DNA of 20,517 nt. Origin: PMG-095 sp036268695 (GTDB lineage Bacteria; Myxococcota_A; Polyangia; Polyangiales; Polyangiaceae). Both the position numbers and the translations under genes were made by a program. The stretch covers positions 1-20,517 of the forward strand of contig DATATR010000234.1 of the NCBI GenBank assembly GCA_036268695.1, given 5' to 3'. This document shows, piece after piece, positions 7,220 to 14,858 of this stretch (position 1 is the stretch's first letter; each line of letters starts with the position of its first letter). Under the pieces are notes generated by a model. It saw only the letters and a program-made list of their open reading frames with translations. It had not been told where the DNA came from and made no database searches.

Positions 7220-8143
7220 ATGGCAATCCTCCATCTTCCGCTCGGGCGACGCGTGGTCGCGCTGATCGCACTCGCGAGTGCGCTCGGCGCGAACGCGTGC
7301 GCGAGTCAACACGCCGCCGCGCCTCCTCCCACGAGCGCAAACGCCGCTCAATCCGCCGCCGATGACGACGAGGCATCGGGGCTGCTCGAGCATCATCGCT
7401 TTCATCACCATGGCGGCGTCACGCTGTTCATCGCGATGAGCCTCGACACGCTCGGCTTGCCCCAAAACGAACGCGCCGCGGTCGAAAAGATCCGCCAGGA
7501 TCTACACACACACATGCAACCCGCGCTTGCGGCGGATCAAAGCCTGGTCGCGACATTGGCCGATGGGCTCGACGCCGGCAACATCGATACGAGCAAGGTG
7601 GACAGCGAGGTGAGCCAACTCGCCACCGCCGCGGCCGCCGCGCACGACGCTTCGAGCGACGCCTTGAACGAGCTGCATAACGTGCTCACGCCGCCCGAAC
7701 GCGCGGCGCTGGTCGACAAAGTCGAGGCACACTGGGCGGTTTGGCAACGCGCCAACGCCGAAGCGAGCGCGACGGAGCACGCTGAAAAAGGCCACCTCGC
7801 GACGCTGACGGCTAATCTCGGCCTGACTCCAGAACAAACCAATCGCATCCGTCAAACCATGAGCGAGAGCATGAAAGGCGTGCCGCGCGTCGATGCGCAG
7901 GAAGCCACGACCGAACTCCACGCCTTCGGCGATGCCTTCGAGAGCGATAAGTTCGACGCCAAATCGCTCAGCGGCACGAGCAAACTCAACGCGCACCTCG
8001 CGAGCTGGGGCGCCGCACACCTCGCGCATTTCATCGAGGCCGCAAGTCCGGTGCTCAGCGCCGAACAGCGCGCGACGCTCGCGCAACACCTGCGCGAACA
8101 CGCCGGCCATAACCCGAGCGCAGAAGCCCAGGGGGCAACATGA
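7220..8143 (+). CDS. Spy/CpxP-like exported protein with LTxxQ-type motifs
   Basis: This 307-residue protein has an N-terminal export signal (RR followed by a hydrophobic stretch to about residue 26) and then an Ala/Pro-rich linker. Cys27 could be lipidated, but ANAC is not a canonical lipobox. A His-rich patch (HHRFHHHGG) precedes an all-helical region with three LTxxQ-like motifs: LTPPER, LTPEQ and LSAEQR. LTxxQ motifs mark the Spy/CpxP/ZraP family of periplasmic chaperones and metal-responsive proteins. The protein is about twice the usual length, as if two helical hairpins were joined. ATG 7220 is chosen over an in-frame GTG at 7145 because it places the signal peptide at the N-terminus. 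Its stop overlaps the next start (ATGA). Role inferred: periplasmic stress or metal handling. Confidence 0.75.
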   Translation: MAILHLPLGRRVVALIALASALGANACASQHAAAPPPTSANAAQSAADDDEASGLLEHHRFHHHGGVTLFIAMSLDTLGLPQNERAAVEKIRQDLHTHMQPALAADQSLVATLADGLDAGNIDTSKVDSEVSQLATAAAAAHDASSDALNELHNVLTPPERAALVDKVEAHWAVWQRANAEASATEHAEKGHLATLTANLGLTPEQTNRIRQTMSESMKGVPRVDAQEATTELHAFGDAFESDKFDAKSLSGTSKLNAHLASWGAAHLAHFIEAASPVLSAEQRATLAQHLREHAGHNPSAEAQGAT

Positions 8144-8520
8144 GCCAACAGCGCAACTCTCCCCACGCGAAAGTCGCGTTCGCGTGCCTGCTCGGCGCAC
8201 TCGCGCTGGCTAGTTCCGCGTGCTCGGTGGGCGTCGACGCGGGTTACCCCGCCGGCGACTATGACGATTACCCGTCGGATGCGTACATCGCCACGACTGA
8301 ACCCGTCTACTTCAACGGCCGCGCCACCTATTGGTATAACAACCATTGGTACTATCGCGATGGCAACCGTTGGTCCCACTACGACCAGGAACCGCCCGCG
8401 CTCGCTAGCCGCCGCGCCGCTTCACCACCCGCTCGTCGAACCTACGAACGGCCCGCAGCGAGCCACGTTGCTGCGCGCCCCGCGGCGCGAACGAGTGGCG
8501 CCGCGCGCGGGCGCCGCTGA
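8140..8520 (+). CDS. Small Tyr/Trp-rich putative lipoprotein
   Basis: This 126-residue exported protein has a hydrophobic signal segment (about residues 11-27) ending at SSAC with Cys28 as a possible lipidation site. An acidic, Tyr-rich part follows (YPAGDYDDYPSD), then an aromatic block (PVYFNGRATYWYNNHWYY and GNRWSHYDQEP) like those in small uncharacterised proteobacterial outer-surface lipoproteins, and finally an Arg/Ala/Pro-rich basic tail. The start codon overlaps the Spy-like stop by 4 nt (ATGA), indicating translational coupling and a shared job in the envelope. No function is known. Confidence 0.75.
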   Translation: MSQQRNSPHAKVAFACLLGALALASSACSVGVDAGYPAGDYDDYPSDAYIATTEPVYFNGRATYWYNNHWYYRDGNRWSHYDQEPPALASRRAASPPARRTYERPAASHVAARPAARTSGAARGRR

Positions 8521-8549
8521 TCGCTAGTCCGCACTTCGCCCGCGCAGAT

Positions 8550-11500
8550 TCAATCGGCTCTGCGCGCGAACCGGCCGAGTGTGCCAACGACCGCCAGGAG
8601 CTCTGCCGGATCGACGGGCTTCGCAACATGGATCGAGTAGCCAGCGTTCAAAAGGCGGCCTCGGTCCTCGGCGCTCGCATACGCGGTGAGCGCTGCAGCG
8701 GGTAGATCGCCGCCGCGATCGCGCGGCAACGCGCGCAGCTTGCGGATGAAGTCGTAGCCATCTTCCCCGGGCATTCCAACATCGGAGATGACGAGATCGG
8801 GAAGCTCCTCGGTTAGCGCGTCCATCGCTTCCGAAACGCTGGCAGCGAGCGCTACTCGGCAACCACATTCTTCCAAGATCGCGCCGACCAGATTTCGTGT
8901 GTCCATCTCGTCGTCGATCACGAGGACGCGCAGGCCGCGCAGGTGCTCCGGCCGTTCGGAGCTGCCTCGCTTCGATTCAGTGCCGGCGAGTGCCCAGCGC
9001 GGCGAGCTCACGCTGGCGATTGGCAAGGTAACGACGAACTTTGCGCCGCAACCTTCGCCGTCGCTCTCGGCCACGATCGTGCCGCCGTGAAGCTCGACCA
9101 GTTGCCGCGTGATTGCCAAACCAAGTCCGAGGCCACCGAGCGAACGCTTGGAGCTCGCGTCTTGTTGGCGAAACGCTTCGAACACGTGCGGCAAAAAACT
9201 CGGAGCAATGCCCTTGCCGGTATCCGCAACCGAAATCTCGACCGAGAAATCCACTCGCCGCAAGACGATGCGAACGCCGCCGTCCCTCGACGTGAACTTG
9301 ACGGCGTTGCTGAGCAAATTCCAGATCACTTGCTGAAGCCGCGTCGGATCGCCCAACACTGGCCCCGCAGTGCCGTCCAACGAGGAAGTGAGCTCCACGC
9401 CGCGCGCTGCCGCCGCGGGTCGCACCGATTCAATCGCCGCGCTGGTGACTTGAGCGAGGTTCACTTGCTGCACTTCGAGCCGCAATTTGCCGCTGACGAC
9501 GCGGGACATGTCGAGTAAATCTTCGACCAATTGCGCCATCGCAACGGCATTTCGTTCGACCGTCTCGAGCGCATTTCGCTGTCGCGCCTGGTCGACCTGG
9601 CCGGCCACGAGCAGCTTGGCCCAGCCCATGATCGCATTGAGCGGCGTACGCAGCTCGTGGCTCACGACGGCTAGAAACTCGTCCTTCGCCCGATTTGCAA
9701 TCTCCGCCGCGCGGCGCGAGCGCTGCTCGGAGGCGAACAGCCGCGCATTGTCGATCGCCGCCGCGCAGCGCAGTGCCAGTTGCTCGGCGTAATCGAGATC
9801 GTCCGCGCTGTAGTGGCGCGCCGACTCGGCGTACACGAAGGTCATCGCGCCGAGCACCTTTCCGCGCGCAATCAAGGGAACGATCATCGCCGATCTCAAC
9901 TCGAGTTCCCGCGCGATCCGCAACTGCTCTGCGTCCCTCGCGCCGGCAACCAATAGCTGGTCCGGGATTTCCGGGTAAAGCAGCGATCGACCCGTCTGCA
10001 GCACGCTCATTACAGCCGATGCGTGATTCGGATCGGGCGGATAGCGCTCCGCGAGCTCTTGCGCGAGCTTGATCTTCCCTGGGTCCACGTGCGCCACGGC
10101 TAGACGCGCCGGCAATCGCTCGCCGTCCTTGAGCAAGTCGACGGTGCACCAATCGGCGAGCTCCGGTACACAAAGCTGCGCTACGTGCGCCACGGTCTGT
10201 TCGTAGTCGAGCGAGCGGCCGAGGGCTGCAGTCGCGTCGGCCAGAAACGCGCGCCGCGCCTCCTCGCGCTTGCGCGTGCTGACATCGCGAAAGACCAACA
10301 CCACACCCTCGATCTTGCCGTCGCGGGTGCGAATCGGCGCGCCGCTGTCATCGATCGGAACCTCGCGACCGTCGCGTGCGAGCAGCACCGTATGGTTGGC
10401 CAGACCGACGATGCCGCCCGTGGCCAAAACCCTCGCCACCGGATTTTCGGCAATATTGCGCGTGTGCTCGTTGATGATGTGAAACACCTCCGGCAGTGAT
10501 TTTCCGCGCGCGTCGCTCTCCGACCAACCGGTGAGCGTTTCGGCTACGTCATTCATCAGCGAGATGCTGCCGTCCGAGTCGGTCGCGATCAGCGCGTCCC
10601 CGATGCTGTGCAGCGTGGTGAGCAGCGATGCCCGCAAATGGTCGACGAGCGCGGCCGCTTCACGCTCCCCTTCGACCCGCCGCGCGCGCGCGATGGCTTG
10701 AGCACACTGCTGAGCGACCGTGGCCACGAACTCGCGTTCGTCCTTCGAAAAATCTCGGGCTTCGCGGTAGCCGACGCCGAGCATGCCGATGGTTTTACCT
10801 TCCGCGACGAGCGGCACGCAGCCGAAGGCCTGCACGCCCGAGCCGGGAACTTGGTCCGCAGCAAACGCCGGATAGAGCGCGCGGTACTCTGCTTCGGTCT
10901 CGACCCACAGCTCAGCCCGTTCCCCCGTGCCGACCGGATAAACCGGGTCCGCGGCATCGGGCGTGATCTGTCGAATGCGATCCACGATCTCGGGATTACA
11001 GCCGCGTTCGGCGAGCAACTCGAGTGTCTTGGTTTTCTCGTCGAGCAGGTACAAAGTGCAGGTATCGCCGCGCGCCAGCTGAATTCCGTTTTGGATCACG
11101 ACTCGCGCCACGTCGTCGATCGACAGCGCGAACGTCAAGGCCTCGGAGAGTTCCCCGAGCGCTTGCACCCGCTCTTGCGCGAGCCGCCCGAGGCGCAGCC
11201 GCTCCTCTTCCGCGGCGCGGCGCTCGGTCAGATCGCGCGTCACCTTCGCAAAGCCGATCAGCGCTCCCGAGGCGTCATGCACGGCCGTAATGACTACGTT
11301 GGCCCAAAACGAGCTGCCGTCTTTGCGTAGACGCCAGCCCTCATCCTCGAAGCGCCCTTCGCGCGCAGCAACCTCGAGCTCCATTTCGCACTTGCCTGCC
11401 GCGACGTCCTCTTTCGGATAAAATGTGGAGAAGTGTTTGCCCAGTATCTCGCCTGCTCGATAGCCTTTGATCCGCTCGGCTCCAGCATTCCAGGTCGTGA

Positions 11501-12005
11501 CGTGACCGCCCGGGTCGAGCATGAAAATGGCGTAATCTTTCACTGATTCGACGAGCAAGCGAAAGCGTTCCTCGGCCTGACGGAGCGATTCCTCCGCGCG
11601 CTGTCGTTCGCTGAGATCGCGTGTGACCTTGCCGTAGCCGACGATTTGCCCAGCCGAGTCGCGCAGGCACGTGATGACGACGTCCGCCCAGAATAGCGTG
11701 CCGTCCTTGCGCACGCGCCAGCCGACATCCTCGACTCGGCCATCGCGCGCCGCCATCTCGAGTTCGACCGCGCAGCGCCAGCGATCCTCGGGGCGGTAGA
11801 ACACCGAAAAGTGTTGGTTGATGATCTCCTCGAACGTGTATCCCTTGATCCGTGCTGCACCCGCGTTCCAGCTCGCGATATGACCTTCTGGGTCAAGCAA
11901 AAAAATCGCGTAGTCGGTAACTTGGTCGACGAGACGACGAAGGGGCTCGTCCGCGTGCTCGAGCATCTGATCAGTGTTGGGCTGCTCGGTTTTCGATTCC
12001 GTCAC
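8550..12005 (-). CDS. Multi-sensor hybrid histidine kinase (PAS-PAS-GAF-PAS-GAF-HisKA-HATPase-REC)
   Basis: This 1151-residue kinase has no transmembrane segment, so it is probably a cytoplasmic sensor. By eye the domains are PAS1 (about 20-132), PAS2 (142-260), GAF1 (285-440), PAS3 (457-580), GAF2 (590-755), HisKA (773-840), HATPase (883-997) and REC (1030-1145). The phosphoacceptor is His783 in SHELRTPLN. The ATPase has the N box (NLLSNAVKFT near 896), ADTGKGI, and GGLGLGLAI. The receiver has Asp1075 in ISDVGMPG. All catalytic parts are intact. PAS1 and PAS2 are close copies of each other. No separate response regulator is nearby, so its output is unknown. The start is a GTG at 12005 with an in-frame stop just upstream and TATCAT 6 nt before it; ATG codon 14 is an alternative. 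It converges on the small lipoprotein gene with 29 nt between stops. Confidence 0.95.
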   Translation of the reverse strand: MTESKTEQPNTDQMLEHADEPLRRLVDQVTDYAIFLLDPEGHIASWNAGAARIKGYTFEEIINQHFSVFYRPEDRWRCAVELEMAARDGRVEDVGWRVRKDGTLFWADVVITCLRDSAGQIVGYGKVTRDLSERQRAEESLRQAEERFRLLVESVKDYAIFMLDPGGHVTTWNAGAERIKGYRAGEILGKHFSTFYPKEDVAAGKCEMELEVAAREGRFEDEGWRLRKDGSSFWANVVITAVHDASGALIGFAKVTRDLTERRAAEEERLRLGRLAQERVQALGELSEALTFALSIDDVARVVIQNGIQLARGDTCTLYLLDEKTKTLELLAERGCNPEIVDRIRQITPDAADPVYPVGTGERAELWVETEAEYRALYPAFAADQVPGSGVQAFGCVPLVAEGKTIGMLGVGYREARDFSKDEREFVATVAQQCAQAIARARRVEGEREAAALVDHLRASLLTTLHSIGDALIATDSDGSISLMNDVAETLTGWSESDARGKSLPEVFHIINEHTRNIAENPVARVLATGGIVGLANHTVLLARDGREVPIDDSGAPIRTRDGKIEGVVLVFRDVSTRKREEARRAFLADATAALGRSLDYEQTVAHVAQLCVPELADWCTVDLLKDGERLPARLAVAHVDPGKIKLAQELAERYPPDPNHASAVMSVLQTGRSLLYPEIPDQLLVAGARDAEQLRIARELELRSAMIVPLIARGKVLGAMTFVYAESARHYSADDLDYAEQLALRCAAAIDNARLFASEQRSRRAAEIANRAKDEFLAVVSHELRTPLNAIMGWAKLLVAGQVDQARQRNALETVERNAVAMAQLVEDLLDMSRVVSGKLRLEVQQVNLAQVTSAAIESVRPAAAARGVELTSSLDGTAGPVLGDPTRLQQVIWNLLSNAVKFTSRDGGVRIVLRRVDFSVEISVADTGKGIAPSFLPHVFEAFRQQDASSKRSLGGLGLGLAITRQLVELHGGTIVAESDGEGCGAKFVVTLPIASVSSPRWALAGTESKRGSSERPEHLRGLRVLVIDDEMDTRNLVGAILEECGCRVALAASVSEAMDALTEELPDLVISDVGMPGEDGYDFIRKLRALPRDRGGDLPAAALTAYASAEDRGRLLNAGYSIHVAKPVDPAELLAVVGTLGRFARRAD

Positions 12006-12324
12006 CGTTTAATGATATTCACTGCGCGCAGCGCGCGCTACGCGCTTCATCGCACAAAGCCGCCACAATGCGCCAGTCGCGACGACACGTGTTCGAACAA
12101 ATGCCTCACTCGCGTGTGCTCGGAGCAGCCGGCGCAAAGCCGTACATCGACTTCAATCGCTCGCTGATCGAGCCAAACAGCAGTGATAGTGAGCGAGCCG
12201 TGACATTCAGGCACGCTCGAGGCGCTCTCGCACGTCGCGAACCCGTTCGCGGGATTCGGTCGCTGAGCGCCATTGCCACTCCGCGCTCATCGCTCGGAGT
12301 ACGGAAGTTGCAATCTTAGACGCG
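12006..12324. other. Divergent intergenic region between the kinase and yihY-like gene
   Basis: No gene is supported in these 319 bases. The region must hold the promoters of two divergent genes. On the minus strand TATCAT (plus-strand 12012-12017) sits 6 nt before the kinase GTG. Two inverted repeats lie nearer the plus-strand gene: CGCGAA/TTCGCG (12236-12251, loop of 4) and TGAGCGC/GCGCTCA (12264-12289, loop of 12). A short ORF runs through 12068-12319 but has no coding character. Confidence 0.5.
12264..12289. repeat. Inverted repeat in the yihY-like upstream region
   Basis: TGAGCGC (12264-12270) and GCGCTCA (12283-12289) are perfect 7-bp arms around 12 nt, 35 nt before the ATG at 12325. 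The size suits an operator for a dimeric regulator, but no repeat elsewhere confirms it. Confidence 0.3.
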
Positions 12325-13263
12325 ATGACTTCCCTCAAGGACAATGCTTTCGTCAAAGTGCTCAAAGAGACCGCGAATGGTTGGGACGAGGACAACGTCA
12401 ATCGACTCGCCGCTTCCCTCGCGTACTACACGCTGCTTTCAATCGCGCCGCTGATCATCCTGACCGTCGCCATTGCCGGTCTGGCTTTCGGCCAAGACAC
12501 GGCTCGCGCGCACATCGGTGGTGAGTTGGCGAGCGTCGTCGGCGGCGGAGCAGACGCCGCCGTGAAAGCGATCGCGAAGAACGCGCACTCGCCCGGCTCG
12601 GGCATTGTCAGCGTGATCGTCGGCGTCCTCGTATTGTTGTTCGGCGCGTCAGGTGTATTTGGTGAGCTGCAATCCGCGCTGAACACGGTCTGGCAAGTTG
12701 CGCCGAAACCCGGGCGTGGAATTTGGGGGCTGGTGAAGGACCGATTCTTCTCCTTCACGTTGGTCGTCGGTGTGGCCTTTCTGCTGCTCGTTTCGTTGAT
12801 GGTCAGCGCGGCGCTGACTTGGCTCGGTCAAATCTTCTCGCACTCGCTCCCTGGCGGAGCCCCACTCTGGCAAGTGCTCAACTTTTTGATTTCGCTCGCG
12901 GTCGTCACTGCGCTCTTTGCCGTGATGTTCAAGGCAGTCCCCGACGCAAAGATTCGCTGGCACGACGTCTGGGTCGGCGCGGCGGTGACAGCAGCCCTAT
13001 TTACGCTCGGCAAATTCTTGCTCGGCCTTTATCTCGGAAGCGCTGGCGTGTCGTCCGCGTATGGCGCGGCGGGCTCGATCGTGGCTTTGGTGATTTGGGT
13101 CTACTACTCGGCGCAGGTGCTGCTGATCGGCGCTGAGTTCACCGAAGTGTACGCGAGGATGTTCGGCTCCAAGATCGTGCCGGACGAAAAGGCGGTCGCG
13201 CTCGTTCGAGACGAGCCGCGACCAGCCTCGGCGCCGGCCAGCACAGCCCACGCCGGTAAATAG
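12325..13263 (+). CDS. YihY/BrkB (UPF0761) family inner-membrane protein
   Basis: This 312-residue polytopic membrane protein has the family start: a short amphipathic region, then NRLAASLAYYTLLSIAPLII leading into the first membrane segment. About six hydrophobic segments lie near residues 32-56, 88-112, 140-165, 185-208, 215-238 and 245-270. The stretch GAAGSIVALVIWVYYSAQVL near the end, followed by GAEFTE, is characteristic. The C-terminal tail is short and Ala/Pro-rich. The family was once annotated as ribonuclease BN by mistake; it is now treated as a membrane protein of unknown, possibly transport, function. The start has no clear SD. Its stop abuts the stop of the convergent hemerythrin gene with no base between them. 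Confidence 0.93.
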   Translation: MTSLKDNAFVKVLKETANGWDEDNVNRLAASLAYYTLLSIAPLIILTVAIAGLAFGQDTARAHIGGELASVVGGGADAAVKAIAKNAHSPGSGIVSVIVGVLVLLFGASGVFGELQSALNTVWQVAPKPGRGIWGLVKDRFFSFTLVVGVAFLLLVSLMVSAALTWLGQIFSHSLPGGAPLWQVLNFLISLAVVTALFAVMFKAVPDAKIRWHDVWVGAAVTAALFTLGKFLLGLYLGSAGVSSAYGAAGSIVALVIWVYYSAQVLLIGAEFTEVYARMFGSKIVPDEKAVALVRDEPRPASAPASTAHAGK

Positions 13264-13758
13264 CTATTCAGCAGCCTCTTCCTGCTCGCGCGACAAATCC
13301 GCGGCCGTCTGCTCGTACGTTTGGGGCAAGAGCGCGGCGTAACCGCGCTTGAGCGCGTCGTCGAAGCGTTTCTCCATCTTCTCGCCGAGCGCTTCGAGTT
13401 CGTCCTTGGACATGGCTTTTTCGACTTGCGGGAACAGGTCGCCTTCTTCTTCCTTCACGTGGTGCTCGATCAGCTCTTTGAGCACGGTCACGCGCGCGTC
13501 GAACGAGTCATCTTCGGGATCATCGGCGAGCGCGCGTTTCAAGGCATATTCAGCGACAGAATGCTCTTCGAAGCTCTCCAGCACGAGCTCCTCGTCCACT
13601 TCGAGCGCGGCCGGATAAAAGAGCTTGTGCTCGATCGTCATGTGCGCGGCCAGCGCGCTTGCGAGATCCGACAGCGCGCTCGGCTCACCCGCTTCGATTT
13701 TGGCGAACAGGGCTTCGACCGCGCGATGTTGTTGCTTCAGCAGATCGGTGGCTTTCAT
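13264..13758 (-). CDS. Hemerythrin HHE domain protein
   Basis: This 164-residue four-helix bundle protein is predicted to bind a non-haem diiron centre. Candidate ligands follow the HHE pattern: His11, His39, Glu43, His66, His99 or His100, and Glu103/Glu104, in segments such as QQHRAVEALF, AAHMTIEHKLFYPA, EEHSVAEYAL and EHHVKEEEGDLFP. The C-terminus is a Glu-rich tail. Bacterial members sense or carry O2, NO or iron, or protect against oxidative stress; which applies here cannot be told. ATG 13758 (MKATDLLKQQHRA) is chosen over an in-frame ATG at 13806 because the family begins there and the extra 16 residues are Arg-rich and look non-coding. It lies 95 nt downstream of the diiron oxidase gene on the same strand and may be the last gene of that operon. 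Confidence 0.92.
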   Translation of the reverse strand: MKATDLLKQQHRAVEALFAKIEAGEPSALSDLASALAAHMTIEHKLFYPAALEVDEELVLESFEEHSVAEYALKRALADDPEDDSFDARVTVLKELIEHHVKEEEGDLFPQVEKAMSKDELEALGEKMEKRFDDALKRGYAALLPQTYEQTAADLSREQEEAAE

Positions 13759-13853
13759 GGCTGCGCGTCGCTGCAAAGCCCGTACCCTCCGCGTGCGCGG
13801 AATCACCGCGAAGTTCGCGTCGCTCGGTCAGATCGAGCACGAGTCGCGACCGC

Positions 13854-14858
13854 TCAGCCGAGCCCGACCAAACGGTCGCCACTTGGCGGCGGATCGTCCG
13901 CGTTCGACCAAAGGATCGCGCGGTAACGCTCGAAACAGCGTGCGCCTGCGCGCAAGCGCAACACGGCACCTTCGGCGAGCGGCGCGGCCAATTCCGGATC
14001 GCTCGCCACGAGCGGCTCGAGGACCTCCCGATTCCACGCCTGCGAGTGGCGGATATCGAGCGTGGCGTGCAGCGCGAAATAGCGGCGAGCGGCGCCTCCG
14101 ATCCCGAGGCGCCTCAGACCGGCGTTGACGAGTTCGGCGCGCCCGGGCGCGGTGAGTTCGATCACACCCAATGCTCCAATGGACTGATATGCGTAGTGAC
14201 GCGCCGTTGCGAGCGCGACCATCAGGTTCCCGAGTGCAAGCGACTCCCAAACTGTGTCGTCGCGCCTCCCGATCGCGAGCGCTGTCGCAAGTTGCGCCAG
14301 CATCGGCCCGTGCATGCCGCTCTCGTTCCCTTGCCCCATTTCGTCCCAATAGTTGCGCGCTAGCTCGAGCTTTGGTCTCACCGAGAGCTTGACCTGGCTG
14401 AGCGCCACCAAGTCGTCGAATCCGGCTTCGCCCGCCATTTCCTGGCTCAAGAACCAACACATCTCCTCGAACGAAGCCCGCTCCGCGAGCCACGGAAAGA
14501 GCGCGTCCCCCTGGCCGGGCCCGTTTTCCTTCAAGGCCTCGAACCAGTGCACGAATGCCTTCGGCTTCGACGGCACATCGCGAAGCTGCTGCGCGATCGC
14601 CGCGCGCTCCGCTTCGACGAATTCATGTTCCATGCGCCGAACCGCGAACTCTTCCGCCAGCGCGCGTTCCCAATCGAGCGCGCCATTCGCGGGAGACAAC
14701 CGCGCGGCATGCGACGCCGCGAGTCGCCGATGAAACTCATCCAAGCCGCTCGAAGCTTGCCGCGACGAAGCACTGCAGGCGGGAAACAATTGAGCCATCT
14801 CGAACGCGCGTTGCAACCATGATGCCGTTCCGACGAGACAATTTTGCGCTGAATTCAC
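13854..14858 (-). CDS. Haem-oxygenase-like diiron oxidase (HDO) family protein
   Basis: This 334-residue all-helical protein is of the 'iron-containing redox enzyme' type. Six potential iron ligands have HDO spacing: Glu173 and His183 (E-x9-H in DEMGQGNESGMH), Glu234 (GVIEL), and His264, Asp268, His271 (H-x3-D-x2-H in ALHATLDIRH). From memory, these gaps equal those of the ligand set in SznF, and UndA and BesC belong to the same fold, so a catalytic O2-activating centre is likely. The substrate is unknown. The N-terminal 100 residues are less typical. The GTG start at 14858 overlaps the upstream pyruvate kinase-like stop as GTGA, which argues for translational coupling and against the ATG at 14798. 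Together with hemerythrin it makes two non-haem iron proteins in one cluster. Confidence 0.82.
   Translation of the reverse strand: MNSAQNCLVGTASWLQRAFEMAQLFPACSASSRQASSGLDEFHRRLAASHAARLSPANGALDWERALAEEFAVRRMEHEFVEAERAAIAQQLRDVPSKPKAFVHWFEALKENGPGQGDALFPWLAERASFEEMCWFLSQEMAGEAGFDDLVALSQVKLSVRPKLELARNYWDEMGQGNESGMHGPMLAQLATALAIGRRDDTVWESLALGNLMVALATARHYAYQSIGALGVIELTAPGRAELVNAGLRRLGIGGAARRYFALHATLDIRHSQAWNREVLEPLVASDPELAAPLAEGAVLRLRAGARCFERYRAILWSNADDPPPSGDRLVGLG

Noticed and set aside
9508..9530. Second TGTCGA followed by CGACC inside the kinase gene
   Set aside because: The two boxes are only about 9 nt apart and lie within coding sequence, so they cannot form an ECF promoter.
13659..14363. 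234-codon plus-strand ORF opposite the hemerythrin and diiron oxidase genes
   Set aside because: Arg/Ser-rich without a domain; both opposite genes have intact metal-ligand motifs.
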